From: Eutreptiella sp. 'Long Island Sound 2002'
Lineage: Eukaryota; Euglenozoa; Euglenophyceae; Eutreptiales; Eutreptiaceae
Reading direction: 5' to 3'
Assembly (NCBI GenBank): GCA_964036045.1
Contig: OZ038384.1
Span: forward strand, 62,159,355 to 62,223,354
Length of the DNA stretch: 64,000 nt
Shown one piece after another: positions 19,879 through 29,181 of the stretch (position 1 is its first letter; the number at the start of each line of letters is the position of its first letter). A program made the position numbers and the translations under genes. The notes below the pieces were generated by a model. That model saw only the letters and a program-made list of their open reading frames with translations, searched no databases and was not told the origin of the DNA.

Positions 19879-22353
19879 ATGGTGAATTGGCAAGAAGCGG
19901 GTAGGACGTGGCCGCGGCCCCACCCCCATGCAGTGCGCCTACTGCATGGGTTGGTTTTCGACCAGCACTACCGCCACAGCCACCCCCAGTGCGAAGGCGG
20001 CATGCCCAGGAGCTTCGAGCTCCGCACGGACATCGCCCCCGACCGCCTGCAGGCCGTGGAGGACTGGCTGCGGGCGGAAGGGTTCGCCTTCCGCTTCCAG
20101 CAGAGGCGCTGGAGGACGTGGGCCCGGCCGGACAGGCCCGGCGAAGGGCTGCGCCCCGACGGGATTGAGGAGGACGAGGACCCCAACGCCTACCCGTCGG
20201 GCGCCTCGATCAATGTCTCCATGTGGGACATGATCGAGAAGAACTTCCCAGAACCGGGGAGCGAGCGCAGGCTGCAGGGCAGCAGCAGCGCGTCTCCGGG
20301 GAAGGAGAAGCGGTCCGCCGGGGACAGGAAGTGGGACCGGAGGTGGCGGGAGTACCAGGAGTCCCTGGCCGCCGAAGCCGCCCAGGGCGCCAAGGGCGGA
20401 ACCCCAGCCCCCAGTCCCCAACGGGCGAATGGTGGTCATCACCCCGGCCACGCCACCCTCGGCGACTTCATCCAAGTCGCCAGGCAGACCAAGGCCAAGC
20501 CCCGTCCGCTGCTCCTGAAGCCCCAGCAGGCCTCAGCAGGCCCAAGCAGCGACGTGGAGTCGGCCCACCGCGGGAGGATGCCGGCCGACCAGGCCAGCTC
20601 CAGCAGCAGCGTCGCTCCCGACAGGGACGCGGCGCGCGCCTGTGAGCGCATCTGTGGGGTGCCATGCAACCTTCGGGTTGTCCGGCAACGGGGCAGGCAG
20701 CACAGCGCTGCCGTGGAGGGCGCCGTCGGCATCGCCCAGGAGGAGGCTGCGGAGTGGGCGCATGGCATGGCCATCCACGCCCTGACCGTGGCGGCCATTG
20801 CGGCCGGACTCACGGCCGTAGCCGCCCATGGGGCAGCGACTGCCCAGGTCAACGGTGAGTTGGTGGCAGCCGACGAGGAAGCCCGCCTGACGCAGGAGGC
20901 CATTGCCTGCAGGGAGGCCGAGGTGAGGGCGCTGGAAGAGGCGCTTGCCCAAGAGAGGGCAAAGAAGGAGGCGGAGGAAAGGGCCCACGCCGAAGCGACG
21001 GCCAAGGCCCAGGCGGACGCCGGCAAGAAGGACGCCATCGAGGCCGCGCGACGGAAGGTCGCTGAGGAGAAGGCCAAGACGGAGGCGGAGCTGGCGGCGT
21101 TGGAAGCGCAGAAGGCGCGACTGCAGAAGGCCCGGGAAGCCGAGGCGGCTCGTGCTCGGAAAGAAGCCGAAGCGCGGGCTGCCGCAGCCACCGCCGCCGC
21201 AATGGAGGAGGCAGAGGCCAAACTCCGCCGCGAGACTCCCCCGGGAGGATCACGAGTGGAGACCCTTCGAAAACTTTTCGAAGGGGACGCCTCCTCCAGG
21301 ATGACGCTGGACAAGGCCGACACGGGCAGCAGTGGGAGCAGTGGCCCCACCGCCCGTCGACGGAGGAAAGGCAAGGAGAAGACCCCAGAGAGGCCGCGGA
21401 GGCCAGCGGGTGGACACCCCCACGACAGTGACCCCTTCTTCACCGCCAGTGACGGGGATGAACGAGGCCGCCGACATCGCCAAGTGGTGGCTTGGACGGG
21501 CGGAGGAGGCGGAGACGTCCCCATTGAACCGGAAGGTGAGGATGAGGATCTCCCCCCTCCCTACCGGAGGTCGGAGCCTTCCGAGACCGAGACGCCCAGG
21601 TGGGGCGACATGGACAAGGATGACGACATGGACTTCGGCATCACGAAGAAGCGCCCATCCTCGGACCCACCGAGGCGACTCAGCGGAGACCCACCGGAAC
21701 CCCCTGGCGGAGGACCATCAGGACCCCCTGGAGGAAGCCCACCAAGTGGACCCCCTGGAGGCGGACCACCGGGCGGGGGAGGACCCCCTGGACCCGGCGG
21801 ACCCGGCGGAGGCCCTCCTGGAGGACCCCCTGGGGACCCCGACGACCCACCAGGGAACGGCGACCCGGACACCACCTGGCGGTGGATTGTCTACCTCCGC
21901 AGGAGAGTCCAGTTGCTCGAGCTGGAGGTAGACACGGGCAAGGGCGAGATGGCTCGCATCTCCAGGGTCGCTGCGCGCGCGCAGAAGGAGCTGGATATCG
22001 CCAGGGCCGAGACCAAGTCGCTGACCAACGTCGTCAGCGGCCTGCAGCAGAGGCTGGACGCGCTGGAAGCCCGTGGGAGCGTCGGCAGCGACCACCCACC
22101 CCTGGAGTCTGGCTCGTCGGACGACGGCTGGGGACCCGGACCAGGTCCAGGCAGACCCCACGCCCCCGGCAGAGCCCCCAGGAGTCGCCCCAGCGCCAGC
22201 GCCCCCTCTTTCACCGCCCCCTCTCACCACAGCGCGGGCTGCCGCAACGAGCGCGTGCCACCCGGCAGTGGCAGTGAGGATTGGCGTGATGAGTGGCTCA
22301 GCGCGGAGCACCGCAACCGCCGTGCTCCACCGCGGGCACCGGTACGCCCCTGA
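19879..22353 (+). CDS. gag: Element B N-terminal gag ORF (coiled coil, Pro/Gly-rich)
   Basis: 824 codons from an ATG in good Kozak context (GCTGCCATGG) to TGA at 22351. The first 100 residues are mixed and may fold (RTDIAPDRLQAVEDWLRAEG). An Ala-rich stretch is followed by a long Ala/Glu/Lys/Arg coiled coil (roughly residues 330-460), a basic linker, a collagen-like Pro/Gly-rich tract (about 590-670) and a second coiled coil (about 675-735). I recognise no enzyme motif. Family A gag has a shorter coiled-coil N-terminus in the same place, so this is probably an enlarged N-terminal gag region. The next ORF is in the same frame, so TGA could be a recent mutation, a readthrough site, or a real boundary between two proteins. 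Confidence 0.65.
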   Translation: MVNWQEAGRTWPRPHPHAVRLLHGLVFDQHYRHSHPQCEGGMPRSFELRTDIAPDRLQAVEDWLRAEGFAFRFQQRRWRTWARPDRPGEGLRPDGIEEDEDPNAYPSGASINVSMWDMIEKNFPEPGSERRLQGSSSASPGKEKRSAGDRKWDRRWREYQESLAAEAAQGAKGGTPAPSPQRANGGHHPGHATLGDFIQVARQTKAKPRPLLLKPQQASAGPSSDVESAHRGRMPADQASSSSSVAPDRDAARACERICGVPCNLRVVRQRGRQHSAAVEGAVGIAQEEAAEWAHGMAIHALTVAAIAAGLTAVAAHGAATAQVNGELVAADEEARLTQEAIACREAEVRALEEALAQERAKKEAEERAHAEATAKAQADAGKKDAIEAARRKVAEEKAKTEAELAALEAQKARLQKAREAEAARARKEAEARAAAATAAAMEEAEAKLRRETPPGGSRVETLRKLFEGDASSRMTLDKADTGSSGSSGPTARRRRKGKEKTPERPRRPAGGHPHDSDPFFTASDGDERGRRHRQVVAWTGGGGGDVPIEPEGEDEDLPPPYRRSEPSETETPRWGDMDKDDDMDFGITKKRPSSDPPRRLSGDPPEPPGGGPSGPPGGSPPSGPPGGGPPGGGGPPGPGGPGGGPPGGPPGDPDDPPGNGDPDTTWRWIVYLRRRVQLLELEVDTGKGEMARISRVAARAQKELDIARAETKSLTNVVSGLQQRLDALEARGSVGSDHPPLESGSSDDGWGPGPGPGRPHAPGRAPRSRPSASAPSFTAPSHHSAGCRNERVPPGSGSEDWRDEWLSAEHRNRRAPPRAPVRP

Positions 22354-24198
22354 CGCCCCGCACCAGCCCCGGAGCCAATCCCCATCGCTGGTGGACGTTA
22401 TGGTGGACTCAGGGATGAGGTCCCCAGAGGAGACGTGGAATGGGATGTCGATGAAGGTGAGGACCTGGATCTGGACCCGGAGGAGTTCGACATCAGCCCG
22501 CCGCCTGGTGTACGACGGGAGGCCGCTGAACCCAGCCGCCGGCGCCGTGATGAGGATGCGTACATGGAAGGAGTACGGCGTGAACTTCTAGGTTCAGCGT
22601 ACATGGAGGAACCGCGGCGTAGCCACAGGGATTCCATGGAGGAGATGGACGTGGCGGCCGTGGGAGTCCGTGGGCGAGGCCGATGGGAACCTCGGTCGAC
22701 CTCGCGGCCGGTGTTCATGGTCTCTAAGGCCGCGGACGCCGCCGTGTGGGAAGACTTGAAGGACATCAAGCCCCCCATGTACGACGGCAACCCCCTCAAC
22801 CTCGACCGCTTCTTGGAGAAGCTGGACGATTGGGGGCTGACCGTCACTGAAGACCTGCCTCCCGCGGATGCGGAGAGATATGTCTTCAGACGGTTCAGGT
22901 ACCGCCTGCCGGAAGTGCTCGGCGATTTATACCTCGTGGCGACCAAGGAGGGGAGAATCAAGACCCTCAAGGAAGCCAAGAAGTGGCTCAACGAGCAGGA
23001 GCGGGTGGACGCTCCGCAGGTGGCTGCCAAGCGCTGGAAGTCCATCAAGCTTGAGCATGATGGACGGGAGATCCGCCTACGAGATTGGCGAGACTTCCGA
23101 GGGAAATACACCCCCTTCCGCCGCAACGTGGAGGATTGGAACGAGGGTGACGAGCAGGCTCGCCTGCTCGCCATGCTGCCGGAAGCATGGATCAAGAGGG
23201 TCACCAAGGAGGAATCCAAGAGGGCCAAGTCCAACCACACGGTCAAGATGATGCTCCCCAAAGAGTATCATACGAACGTGGTGGCTTGGGCGAAGAAGAA
23301 CGTGGCCCGGGATGTCAAACGGCACTCCCTGCGGAACGCTCTCCTCATCACCGTCTTGGGCGATCGCGAGAAGACCGCGATGTGGCGCCTTGACGAGTGT
23401 GAGCTGAGCGGCCAGACCATCCGTCTGCAGGCCATCTCGGCGCGGATGAGCTGCGACGAGATCCTGGAGTGGGTTGGCGAGGAAGTACTCAAGGAGTACC
23501 GAAACCTCCACCACACCCGCGGGTTGAGGCCCGGCGACCGCGACGTCAACTACGTTGGCGAGGGACCTGGCGGGGAAGCTGCCATGGACCCAGCGGGAGC
23601 CGGCGGCGATGAGACTCTCGTCGACGATGACGACGACGATGAGCCCGCCGAAGCGGCCGTTTGTGCCTTCGTGGCCAAGAACCTGAGCGCGGGGAACAGA
23701 CTGGGAAACTGGAAGCCCCTGCAGCAGGGTTGGAGGAAGCAGGAGAAGAGGGACCGTCGCCGCATTGGCGACCCTCTGCTGTCCTTTGGGGATTTCATAC
23801 GAGCTCACCCTCAGGGCTGTTTCGTGTGTTATGGGAGGAAGCGAAGCTTCAACCATGACCACCGAACATGCCCCGTCCACAAGGCCGACACGGAGGCTTA
23901 CAAGAAGGCGCATGGGTCGAAGAAGCGTGCGCCCGCGGGTATCCGGGAAGCCAAGGTGGAGGTGGACAGGGACGAGCTCTCCAAGCTGGTGTCGCAGGGG
24001 ACCGAGTTGGCCAAGGAGATCCAGGAGATCAAGAGGAACTGGGTCCCCAGGTCGGACAACAAGAACAGGGAGAACAACCAGAACAACCAGAACAAGGACA
24101 AGGACAAGAAGCCTACTCGCAGCGAAAGAAGGAAGAAGGGCATCAACGAGGTTGATGCGGAGGAGAACACGCCTTCCTCCACAACCGACGCCCCCTAG
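22354..24198 (+). CDS. gag: Element B gag, capsid and zinc knuckle
   Basis: In frame with the preceding ORF; open from 22354, first ATG at 22564. Contains the capsid-like region from PPMYDGNPLNLDRFLEKLDDW (22770 on), conserved in B' and recognisable in family A, then an acidic spacer and a zinc knuckle at 23818-23871 with spacing CX2CX8HX4C (CFVCYGRKRS...C). A basic, Asn/Lys-rich tail leads to UAG at 24196. Capsid assembly and RNA binding are inferred from family position. If the TGA at 22351 is not suppressed, translation would need re-initiation or a separate transcript. Confidence 0.8.
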   Translation, partial: RPAPAPEPIPIAGGRYGGLRDEVPRGDVEWDVDEGEDLDLDPEEFDISPPPGVRREAAEPSRRRRDEDAYMEGVRRELLGSAYMEEPRRSHRDSMEEMDVAAVGVRGRGRWEPRSTSRPVFMVSKAADAAVWEDLKDIKPPMYDGNPLNLDRFLEKLDDWGLTVTEDLPPADAERYVFRRFRYRLPEVLGDLYLVATKEGRIKTLKEAKKWLNEQERVDAPQVAAKRWKSIKLEHDGREIRLRDWRDFRGKYTPFRRNVEDWNEGDEQARLLAMLPEAWIKRVTKEESKRAKSNHTVKMMLPKEYHTNVVAWAKKNVARDVKRHSLRNALLITVLGDREKTAMWRLDECELSGQTIRLQAISARMSCDEILEWVGEEVLKEYRNLHHTRGLRPGDRDVNYVGEGPGGEAAMDPAGAGGDETLVDDDDDDEPAEAAVCAFVAKNLSAGNRLGNWKPLQQGWRKQEKRDRRRIGDPLLSFGDFIRAHPQGCFVCYGRKRSFNHDHRTCPVHKADTEAYKKAHGSKKRAPAGIREAKVEVDRDELSKLVSQGTELAKEIQEIKRNWVPRSDNKNRENNQNNQNKDKDKKPTRSERRKKGINEVDAEENTPSSTTDAP

Positions 24199-24241
24199 CG
24201 GAGCCCCTGCAGCCAAGGGCCCCAGCTAGGGCGGTCGCAGG
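24196..24241 (+). promoter_or_regulatory. Gag-pol UAG, candidate readthrough signal
   Basis: UAG CGG AGC CCC, with pol open in the same frame from 24199 and no ATG near its start. CCTGC (24205-24209) can pair with GCAGG (24237-24241), with GCC/GGC pairing possible inside. The segment is almost identical in the B' copies at 38928 and 55048. The arrangement parallels UAG suppression at gag-pol of gammaretroviruses; no -1 slippery heptamer is needed because the frame is unchanged. Confidence 0.6.
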
Positions 24242-27200
24242 ATGGTGACGTGGGAAGCGCCGAACCATCCCAGTCGGGAGTCGATAAGCACAAGGGGACT
24301 GCCGCGGGCAGAAGGCCCGGTCCTGCACCCAGTCGCGGAGGCGGGGTGAGGGCAAGTGAAGGCACGAACCCTTGCACCCGTCCGTCCTTCGCGACCAAGA
24401 ATGTGTTTGATGTACTACAAGATCTTTCCGAGAGTATCGGAGGATCACCCGGACCGCAGCTGGATGCTGCAGATGGGCAGCCTGAGCCCATTGTCCACGA
24501 CCTGCACCAGTCTCTTGTTGAGCTTCTGGAACGGCCGGAGATCCTGAGTTTGCACGCCGTGCGCCGTGTCGGTCGCGAGCGGCAGTTGCATCTTAAGGTC
24601 CGTGCCTTATGCGGGGAAGTGGAAAGGGTTTTCGACGTATTGGTCGACACGGGAGCTCAAGTCAGCTTGGTCAAGGCTGGCCTACTTCCACCAGAGTGTC
24701 TGACCGACAGTCGGAAACCTGTCAGGCTGAAGGTGGCGAACGGTCAGTACATGGTGGGAGGCACGAAGGAAGCGGCCATTGGGCTGCAGTTCGTGAACCA
24801 TCGTGAGCTGAGCCGCCCAGACCTCGGCAAGGAAATCCTCCTGCACGGTCGCTTCTACGAGGCCGAGATGGACTGGGACATGATCGTCGGGTACGACTTC
24901 ATGATGGAGACGGACTCCGGCGTCCTCCCGGCCCAGGCCTCCATGACCCTGTACCAGGACGACCAACTCTCGTGGCTTTCGTCACCTGAGCACCATGTGG
25001 AATGCCAATGGATCCACCCCGAACGCAATCAGCTCGAAGTGGCCGCGCTGGACACTGAGCCAACTGGTCCTGCAAACCAAGAGTACGGCGTAAGGCCGGA
25101 AGTGGCGAGCCGAGTTGTCGCGGACTTGGGAGCTTCGGATCTGGCCCGGGATGCGTTCTCTTCAGGAACCTCCTCCCATCTTCGGGTGTGTGAGAAGTAC
25201 TGGAGCGCACAGGACTCCGCGTGGAAGAAGCACTGGGGTCCACATCAGGGATTGATGTGGATCCATTGCCCCCGTTGGGACATTCCAAGAGCGATAGCGA
25301 AGATTCGCAAGGACCGCTCCAAGGCAGTGCTGGTTGTTCCTATGGGATGCACTGAGGAGGAAAGTACCCGACATTGGGTAGCCTCATTGACCAACATGAC
25401 CTTGAACAAGGTCGTCCTACCGGCTGGAGAGAGTGTCTATCAGGACGCTAAGGGACAGCCCATGCCACCCCAGAGATGGCCAACAGAATTCCACTATGTG
25501 GATGGGGGCCTTGATCAGGCCGACGCCACGGACTTCGTGTGTGTCAACCGCATCATAGCAGAGCCCTGGCGGCAATGCTTTGCGGTTCCCCCTGTTGACA
25601 TCGAGGAATCGGATTCGGAAGACCCCCTCACTGAAGAGGAGTGGGATCTGGTCCAGGGGTATATGGATCAGCCCTTTCACGACTGGGGAAACCAGCGTGA
25701 GGGCAAAGGCCAGGACAAAGCCTGGTGGGAAGTGGACTCGATCGTCTCTGGTTCCTATGACGGGAACACCTTCGTGCAGAGGGTGCTGGACCACCTATCC
25801 AGCCAGGACGAGCCAATCGGGGGTAACCCACCCACCTATGGCGATCTATTCCGAGGCAAGACCAGAGATGGCCCCTTGGGTCACCTGGGAAGACCGCCTG
25901 AGCCGAACACGAGCGGAGTAGCTACCCCTCAAGTAAGCTCCGTGGTTCAAGTGCCCGGAAAAGCCAAGGCGGAGTCCGATGACTGCCCCAAGATCCAGGC
26001 ATTGAGGGCCAGGCTGAAGCAGAAGTATGGTGATACCTTCTTCAGCGGTAAGCCTGTGTTTCCCCCACCGGTACGTGGACCGTATGGCGTGGCCAAGATA
26101 CGACTGAAGCAGGACCCCCGTGTGTATCGGCACCGGGAGTTTGCCCTGAGGGGCGAGAGGAAAGAGGCCATGGAGAAGATCCTCCGTGACTTCATCCAGA
26201 GAGGCTGGCTCGAGCCGTGCCACTCCGAATGGGCCTCTCCGTGCTTTGTCGTCCCCAAGAAGGTGGCCGGTGAATGGCGGCTCGTGGTCGACTACCGCGG
26301 CCTGAACGCCCAAACGCAGCACGACAGCTATACGCTGCCCCTCATTGAGGACATGCTGCAAAAGCAACACCGGCGGAGAATCTTCACGGTGATTGACCTG
26401 AAACATGGTTATCATCAGATGCCTCTCGCCGAGGAGCCCCATGCCTGCACAGCCATGAGCACCCCACTTGGACCTCTCCAGTGGAAGGTGATGCCCATGG
26501 GCGTTACCAACGGCAATGCGGCTTTTCAGCGGATGCTGGAGAACCTGCTTGAGCCGGTGCGCAACTGTGCGGACCCCTTCGTGGACGACGTGATCATCGC
26601 GTCCGGGGACCCAAGTATGAGCTACGAGGAGCTCCTGGAGGCACATGAAAGGGACGTCACTCGAGTGCTCGACCTTCTGGTTCGGCACAAACTCACGGGC
26701 AGCAGTGACAAGGCCACCATTGCGGTAAGCGAGGTGGTCTTCGCTGGCCACGTAGTCGGGAACGGGCAGCGAAAGCCCATACCTGGCAAGGTGGCTGCGA
26801 TTGAGCACTGGGAAAAGCCCAAGAGGGTCTCTGAGCTACGGGCGTATCTGGGGTTCTGCAACTACTACTCGGGGTATATCAAGATGTATGCCGAGTATGC
26901 AGCCCCCATGACGACCATGCTCAAGGGCAACCGAGAGGAGACCAAGAAGGGGTCCAAGAAGGCTCTGGTCTGGACAGCTGAGTCCGACCGTGCCTTTGAG
27001 GGGATGAAGCAGGCGCTGCTATCCGCAGTGGGTCTGCACCTCGTGGATCCCGACCGAGGGTTCGTCCTGCGCACCGACGCTTCTGACCACGCCATTGGCG
27101 CTGTGTTGGAGCAAGTGCTTGACGACGGGAGGCACGTGCCCGTGGCCTTCTGGAGCCCAGTCCTGGCGGAAGGCCAGAGACGGACGTGGACGCCCCGTGA

Positions 27201-29181
27201 AAAGGAGGCGTATGCCATCGTCATGGCTCTCAGGAAATGGGCTGGGTACATAGCCCTCCATCCCGTCACCGTCTGCACCGACCATCAGAGTCTGCAGTCG
27301 TGGCACAAGGAGCACGTGGACACCCCCTCAGGTCCCGCCTCCCGACGGGCAAGATGGCATGAGACCTACGCCAAGTTCGACCTTACGGTTGTTTATATTC
27401 CTGGAAAGGATAACACCGTGGCGGACTGTCTCAGCAGGTGGGCCTATCCCGCCAGCAAGGGCATGCAGGATATCTCTGCCCATGGCGATGAGGCTGAGAC
27501 CGCTGAAGCCAAGAGGATCATCGAAATGGAGCGCCTGATGGAGGAGGAGGATGTTAAATGCTTCGTCGTCATGGCTGCGGATGCCCCCCTCGCGTCGAGG
27601 GTGAGCAGAGCAGTCAGTGTACTCACCCCTGTGGGAGCTGAGTCCGACAAGCACCTCTTCCCGGAGTCTTGCCTCCAGGACGACTGGACCGACGATTACG
27701 CCAAGTCTGAGGCCTTTGCGGCCGAGTATAGGGCTGTGACCGACCCTGACGACGGACAGAAGTGGCCAAAAGGGCTGACCGAGGAAGATGGCAAGCTCTA
27801 CCGGAATGGTAAGCTGCTAGTACCGGAGTCCCGGGTGCTCGAGCTTTGTGAAGCTTGGCACCACCACATGCTGCACCCAGGGGTCAAGAAGCAAGCTCTT
27901 GACATGCAGCGCCGGTTCGAAATCGACCATATCGTTCTCTACACCGCCATCAAGAAGGTCAGGAAGGGTTGCTCGGTCTGTCAGGCCTGCAATCCCGACA
28001 ACCGGAACGTCAAGGGGGAACCCCAGTGGACCCCGGTTCCTGACCAGCCCATGGAGAGCGTGGCCATGGACGTCTTCTCCATGCCCGAAGTGCACATTGG
28101 CAAGGAGACCTTTGACTGTGTGGTTCTCTGTGTGGACCGCCACAGCGGCTACGTTGTAGCCGTTCCGGCACGCAAAAAGGGGTTGCTTGCCAAGGAAGTG
28201 GCAGTCATGATGATTCGTCATTGGCTGACCGTCTTTGACATCCCCTGCACCATTTGCAGTGACCGAGGGCCCCAGTTTACTGGTGGCTGGTTCAAGGCTA
28301 TGTGTTCCCTCATGGGAATACGTCACGCCAAGAGCGTTGCCTATCTCAGCCGGTCTAACGGCCGTGCTGAAGTGGCTGGACGGCAGCTGTTCGAGAAGCT
28401 GCGCAAGATCCACATCACCAATCCACGGCGGAACTGGTTTGAGGAGATGTGGCCTGTTCTGAAGGCCCATCATGACAGCCCCACTCCGGGCGGTTTGTCC
28501 CCTCACCAGATTCTGTTCGGCAGGGACCCCCTGGGTAGGGGACTTCCCTTGTCTGGTGATGGCATGGCTATGGATGCCAAGGAATTCTTCGCGCGGCAAG
28601 AGCAAACGGCGCGGGACATCCGCCAGCAGCTCGAGAAGGAGCATGCTGAGCGTCAGAAGTCCGCCCCGAGCTCGACAGCGCAGAAATTCAGGGTGGGAGA
28701 CCCGGTGTGGGTGATCAGACCCCGCCCTATGGGCACCCACCGCACCAAAACCTGGTTCACACCCGGAGAGGTGGTCCGCAGGATTGGTGAGGACACCTAC
28801 CGCATCAAGGTGGGTCACGGACAGTTCCGAGAGCGCCACGAGAGTCAACTCCGTGTGCGGGAACCCGACCTCCGTGGCCAGCATGTGTCATTGAGCTATG
28901 CCGCACATGAGGCCGATTCGGACGACGACTATGCTGAGCAGGACGACTATACAGTCGAGAAGATCCTGGCTCAGCGTCCGAAGGCCTCGGCACCCGGAGG
29001 TCTGGAGTTCAAGGTTCGTTGGCGAGGCTATGGGCCGTCCCACGACACCTGGGAACCCGTCTCCTCGTTCGTGCCGCGGGTCAATACTCCCTTCATGGAG
29101 TACATCCGCAAGCACAAGACCAAGATCCACGTTTCGGACTTGGCAGCACTCACCCGGGCGATTGCAGCCAGGGGTGCCTGA
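24199..29181 (+). CDS. pol: Element B pol polyprotein, intact
   Basis: 1,661 codons counted from after UAG. Residue numbers here count from the GTG at 24250. Protease: DTG at 133-135 (VFDVLVDTGAQVSLV). Residues about 275-400: Dam/DIRS-like segment (RDAFSSG, WKKHWG, LMWIHCPRWDIP, KAVLVVPMG). RT: WASPCFVVPKK, RLVVDYRGLN, DLKHGYHQM near 717, FVDD at 777-780. RNase H from 938 (FVLRTDASDHAIG). Integrase: His cluster and CSVCQAC near 1203-1245, catalytic D1274, D1338 and E1374 (35 residues between the last two). Chromodomain 1566-1625 (VEKILAQR, FKVRWRGY, DTWEP). No stop or frameshift. Expected to be made only as Gag-Pol and cleaved by its own protease. Confidence 0.93.
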   Translation, partial: RSPCSQGPQLGRSQDGDVGSAEPSQSGVDKHKGTAAGRRPGPAPSRGGGVRASEGTNPCTRPSFATKNVFDVLQDLSESIGGSPGPQLDAADGQPEPIVHDLHQSLVELLERPEILSLHAVRRVGRERQLHLKVRALCGEVERVFDVLVDTGAQVSLVKAGLLPPECLTDSRKPVRLKVANGQYMVGGTKEAAIGLQFVNHRELSRPDLGKEILLHGRFYEAEMDWDMIVGYDFMMETDSGVLPAQASMTLYQDDQLSWLSSPEHHVECQWIHPERNQLEVAALDTEPTGPANQEYGVRPEVASRVVADLGASDLARDAFSSGTSSHLRVCEKYWSAQDSAWKKHWGPHQGLMWIHCPRWDIPRAIAKIRKDRSKAVLVVPMGCTEEESTRHWVASLTNMTLNKVVLPAGESVYQDAKGQPMPPQRWPTEFHYVDGGLDQADATDFVCVNRIIAEPWRQCFAVPPVDIEESDSEDPLTEEEWDLVQGYMDQPFHDWGNQREGKGQDKAWWEVDSIVSGSYDGNTFVQRVLDHLSSQDEPIGGNPPTYGDLFRGKTRDGPLGHLGRPPEPNTSGVATPQVSSVVQVPGKAKAESDDCPKIQALRARLKQKYGDTFFSGKPVFPPPVRGPYGVAKIRLKQDPRVYRHREFALRGERKEAMEKILRDFIQRGWLEPCHSEWASPCFVVPKKVAGEWRLVVDYRGLNAQTQHDSYTLPLIEDMLQKQHRRRIFTVIDLKHGYHQMPLAEEPHACTAMSTPLGPLQWKVMPMGVTNGNAAFQRMLENLLEPVRNCADPFVDDVIIASGDPSMSYEELLEAHERDVTRVLDLLVRHKLTGSSDKATIAVSEVVFAGHVVGNGQRKPIPGKVAAIEHWEKPKRVSELRAYLGFCNYYSGYIKMYAEYAAPMTTMLKGNREETKKGSKKALVWTAESDRAFEGMKQALLSAVGLHLVDPDRGFVLRTDASDHAIGAVLEQVLDDGRHVPVAFWSPVLAEGQRRTWTPREKEAYAIVMALRKWAGYIALHPVTVCTDHQSLQSWHKEHVDTPSGPASRRARWHETYAKFDLTVVYIPGKDNTVADCLSRWAYPASKGMQDISAHGDEAETAEAKRIIEMERLMEEEDVKCFVVMAADAPLASRVSRAVSVLTPVGAESDKHLFPESCLQDDWTDDYAKSEAFAAEYRAVTDPDDGQKWPKGLTEEDGKLYRNGKLLVPESRVLELCEAWHHHMLHPGVKKQALDMQRRFEIDHIVLYTAIKKVRKGCSVCQACNPDNRNVKGEPQWTPVPDQPMESVAMDVFSMPEVHIGKETFDCVVLCVDRHSGYVVAVPARKKGLLAKEVAVMMIRHWLTVFDIPCTICSDRGPQFTGGWFKAMCSLMGIRHAKSVAYLSRSNGRAEVAGRQLFEKLRKIHITNPRRNWFEEMWPVLKAHHDSPTPGGLSPHQILFGRDPLGRGLPLSGDGMAMDAKEFFARQEQTARDIRQQLEKEHAERQKSAPSSTAQKFRVGDPVWVIRPRPMGTHRTKTWFTPGEVVRRIGEDTYRIKVGHGQFRERHESQLRVREPDLRGQHVSLSYAAHEADSDDDYAEQDDYTVEKILAQRPKASAPGGLEFKVRWRGYGPSHDTWEPVSSFVPRVNTPFMEYIRKHKTKIHVSDLAALTRAIAARGA

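Noticed and set aside
20439-21524. 361-codon reverse-strand Ser/Ala-rich frame
   Set aside because: Shadow of the repetitive Ala/Glu/Lys coiled-coil frame of element B gag.
23077-24216. Long reverse-strand open frames opposite gag (also 37812-38948 and 53932-55068)
   Set aside because: They mirror the sense gag frame in GC-rich sequence, show no domain, and disappear as expected from codon complementarity; the sense strand has capsid and zinc-knuckle motifs.
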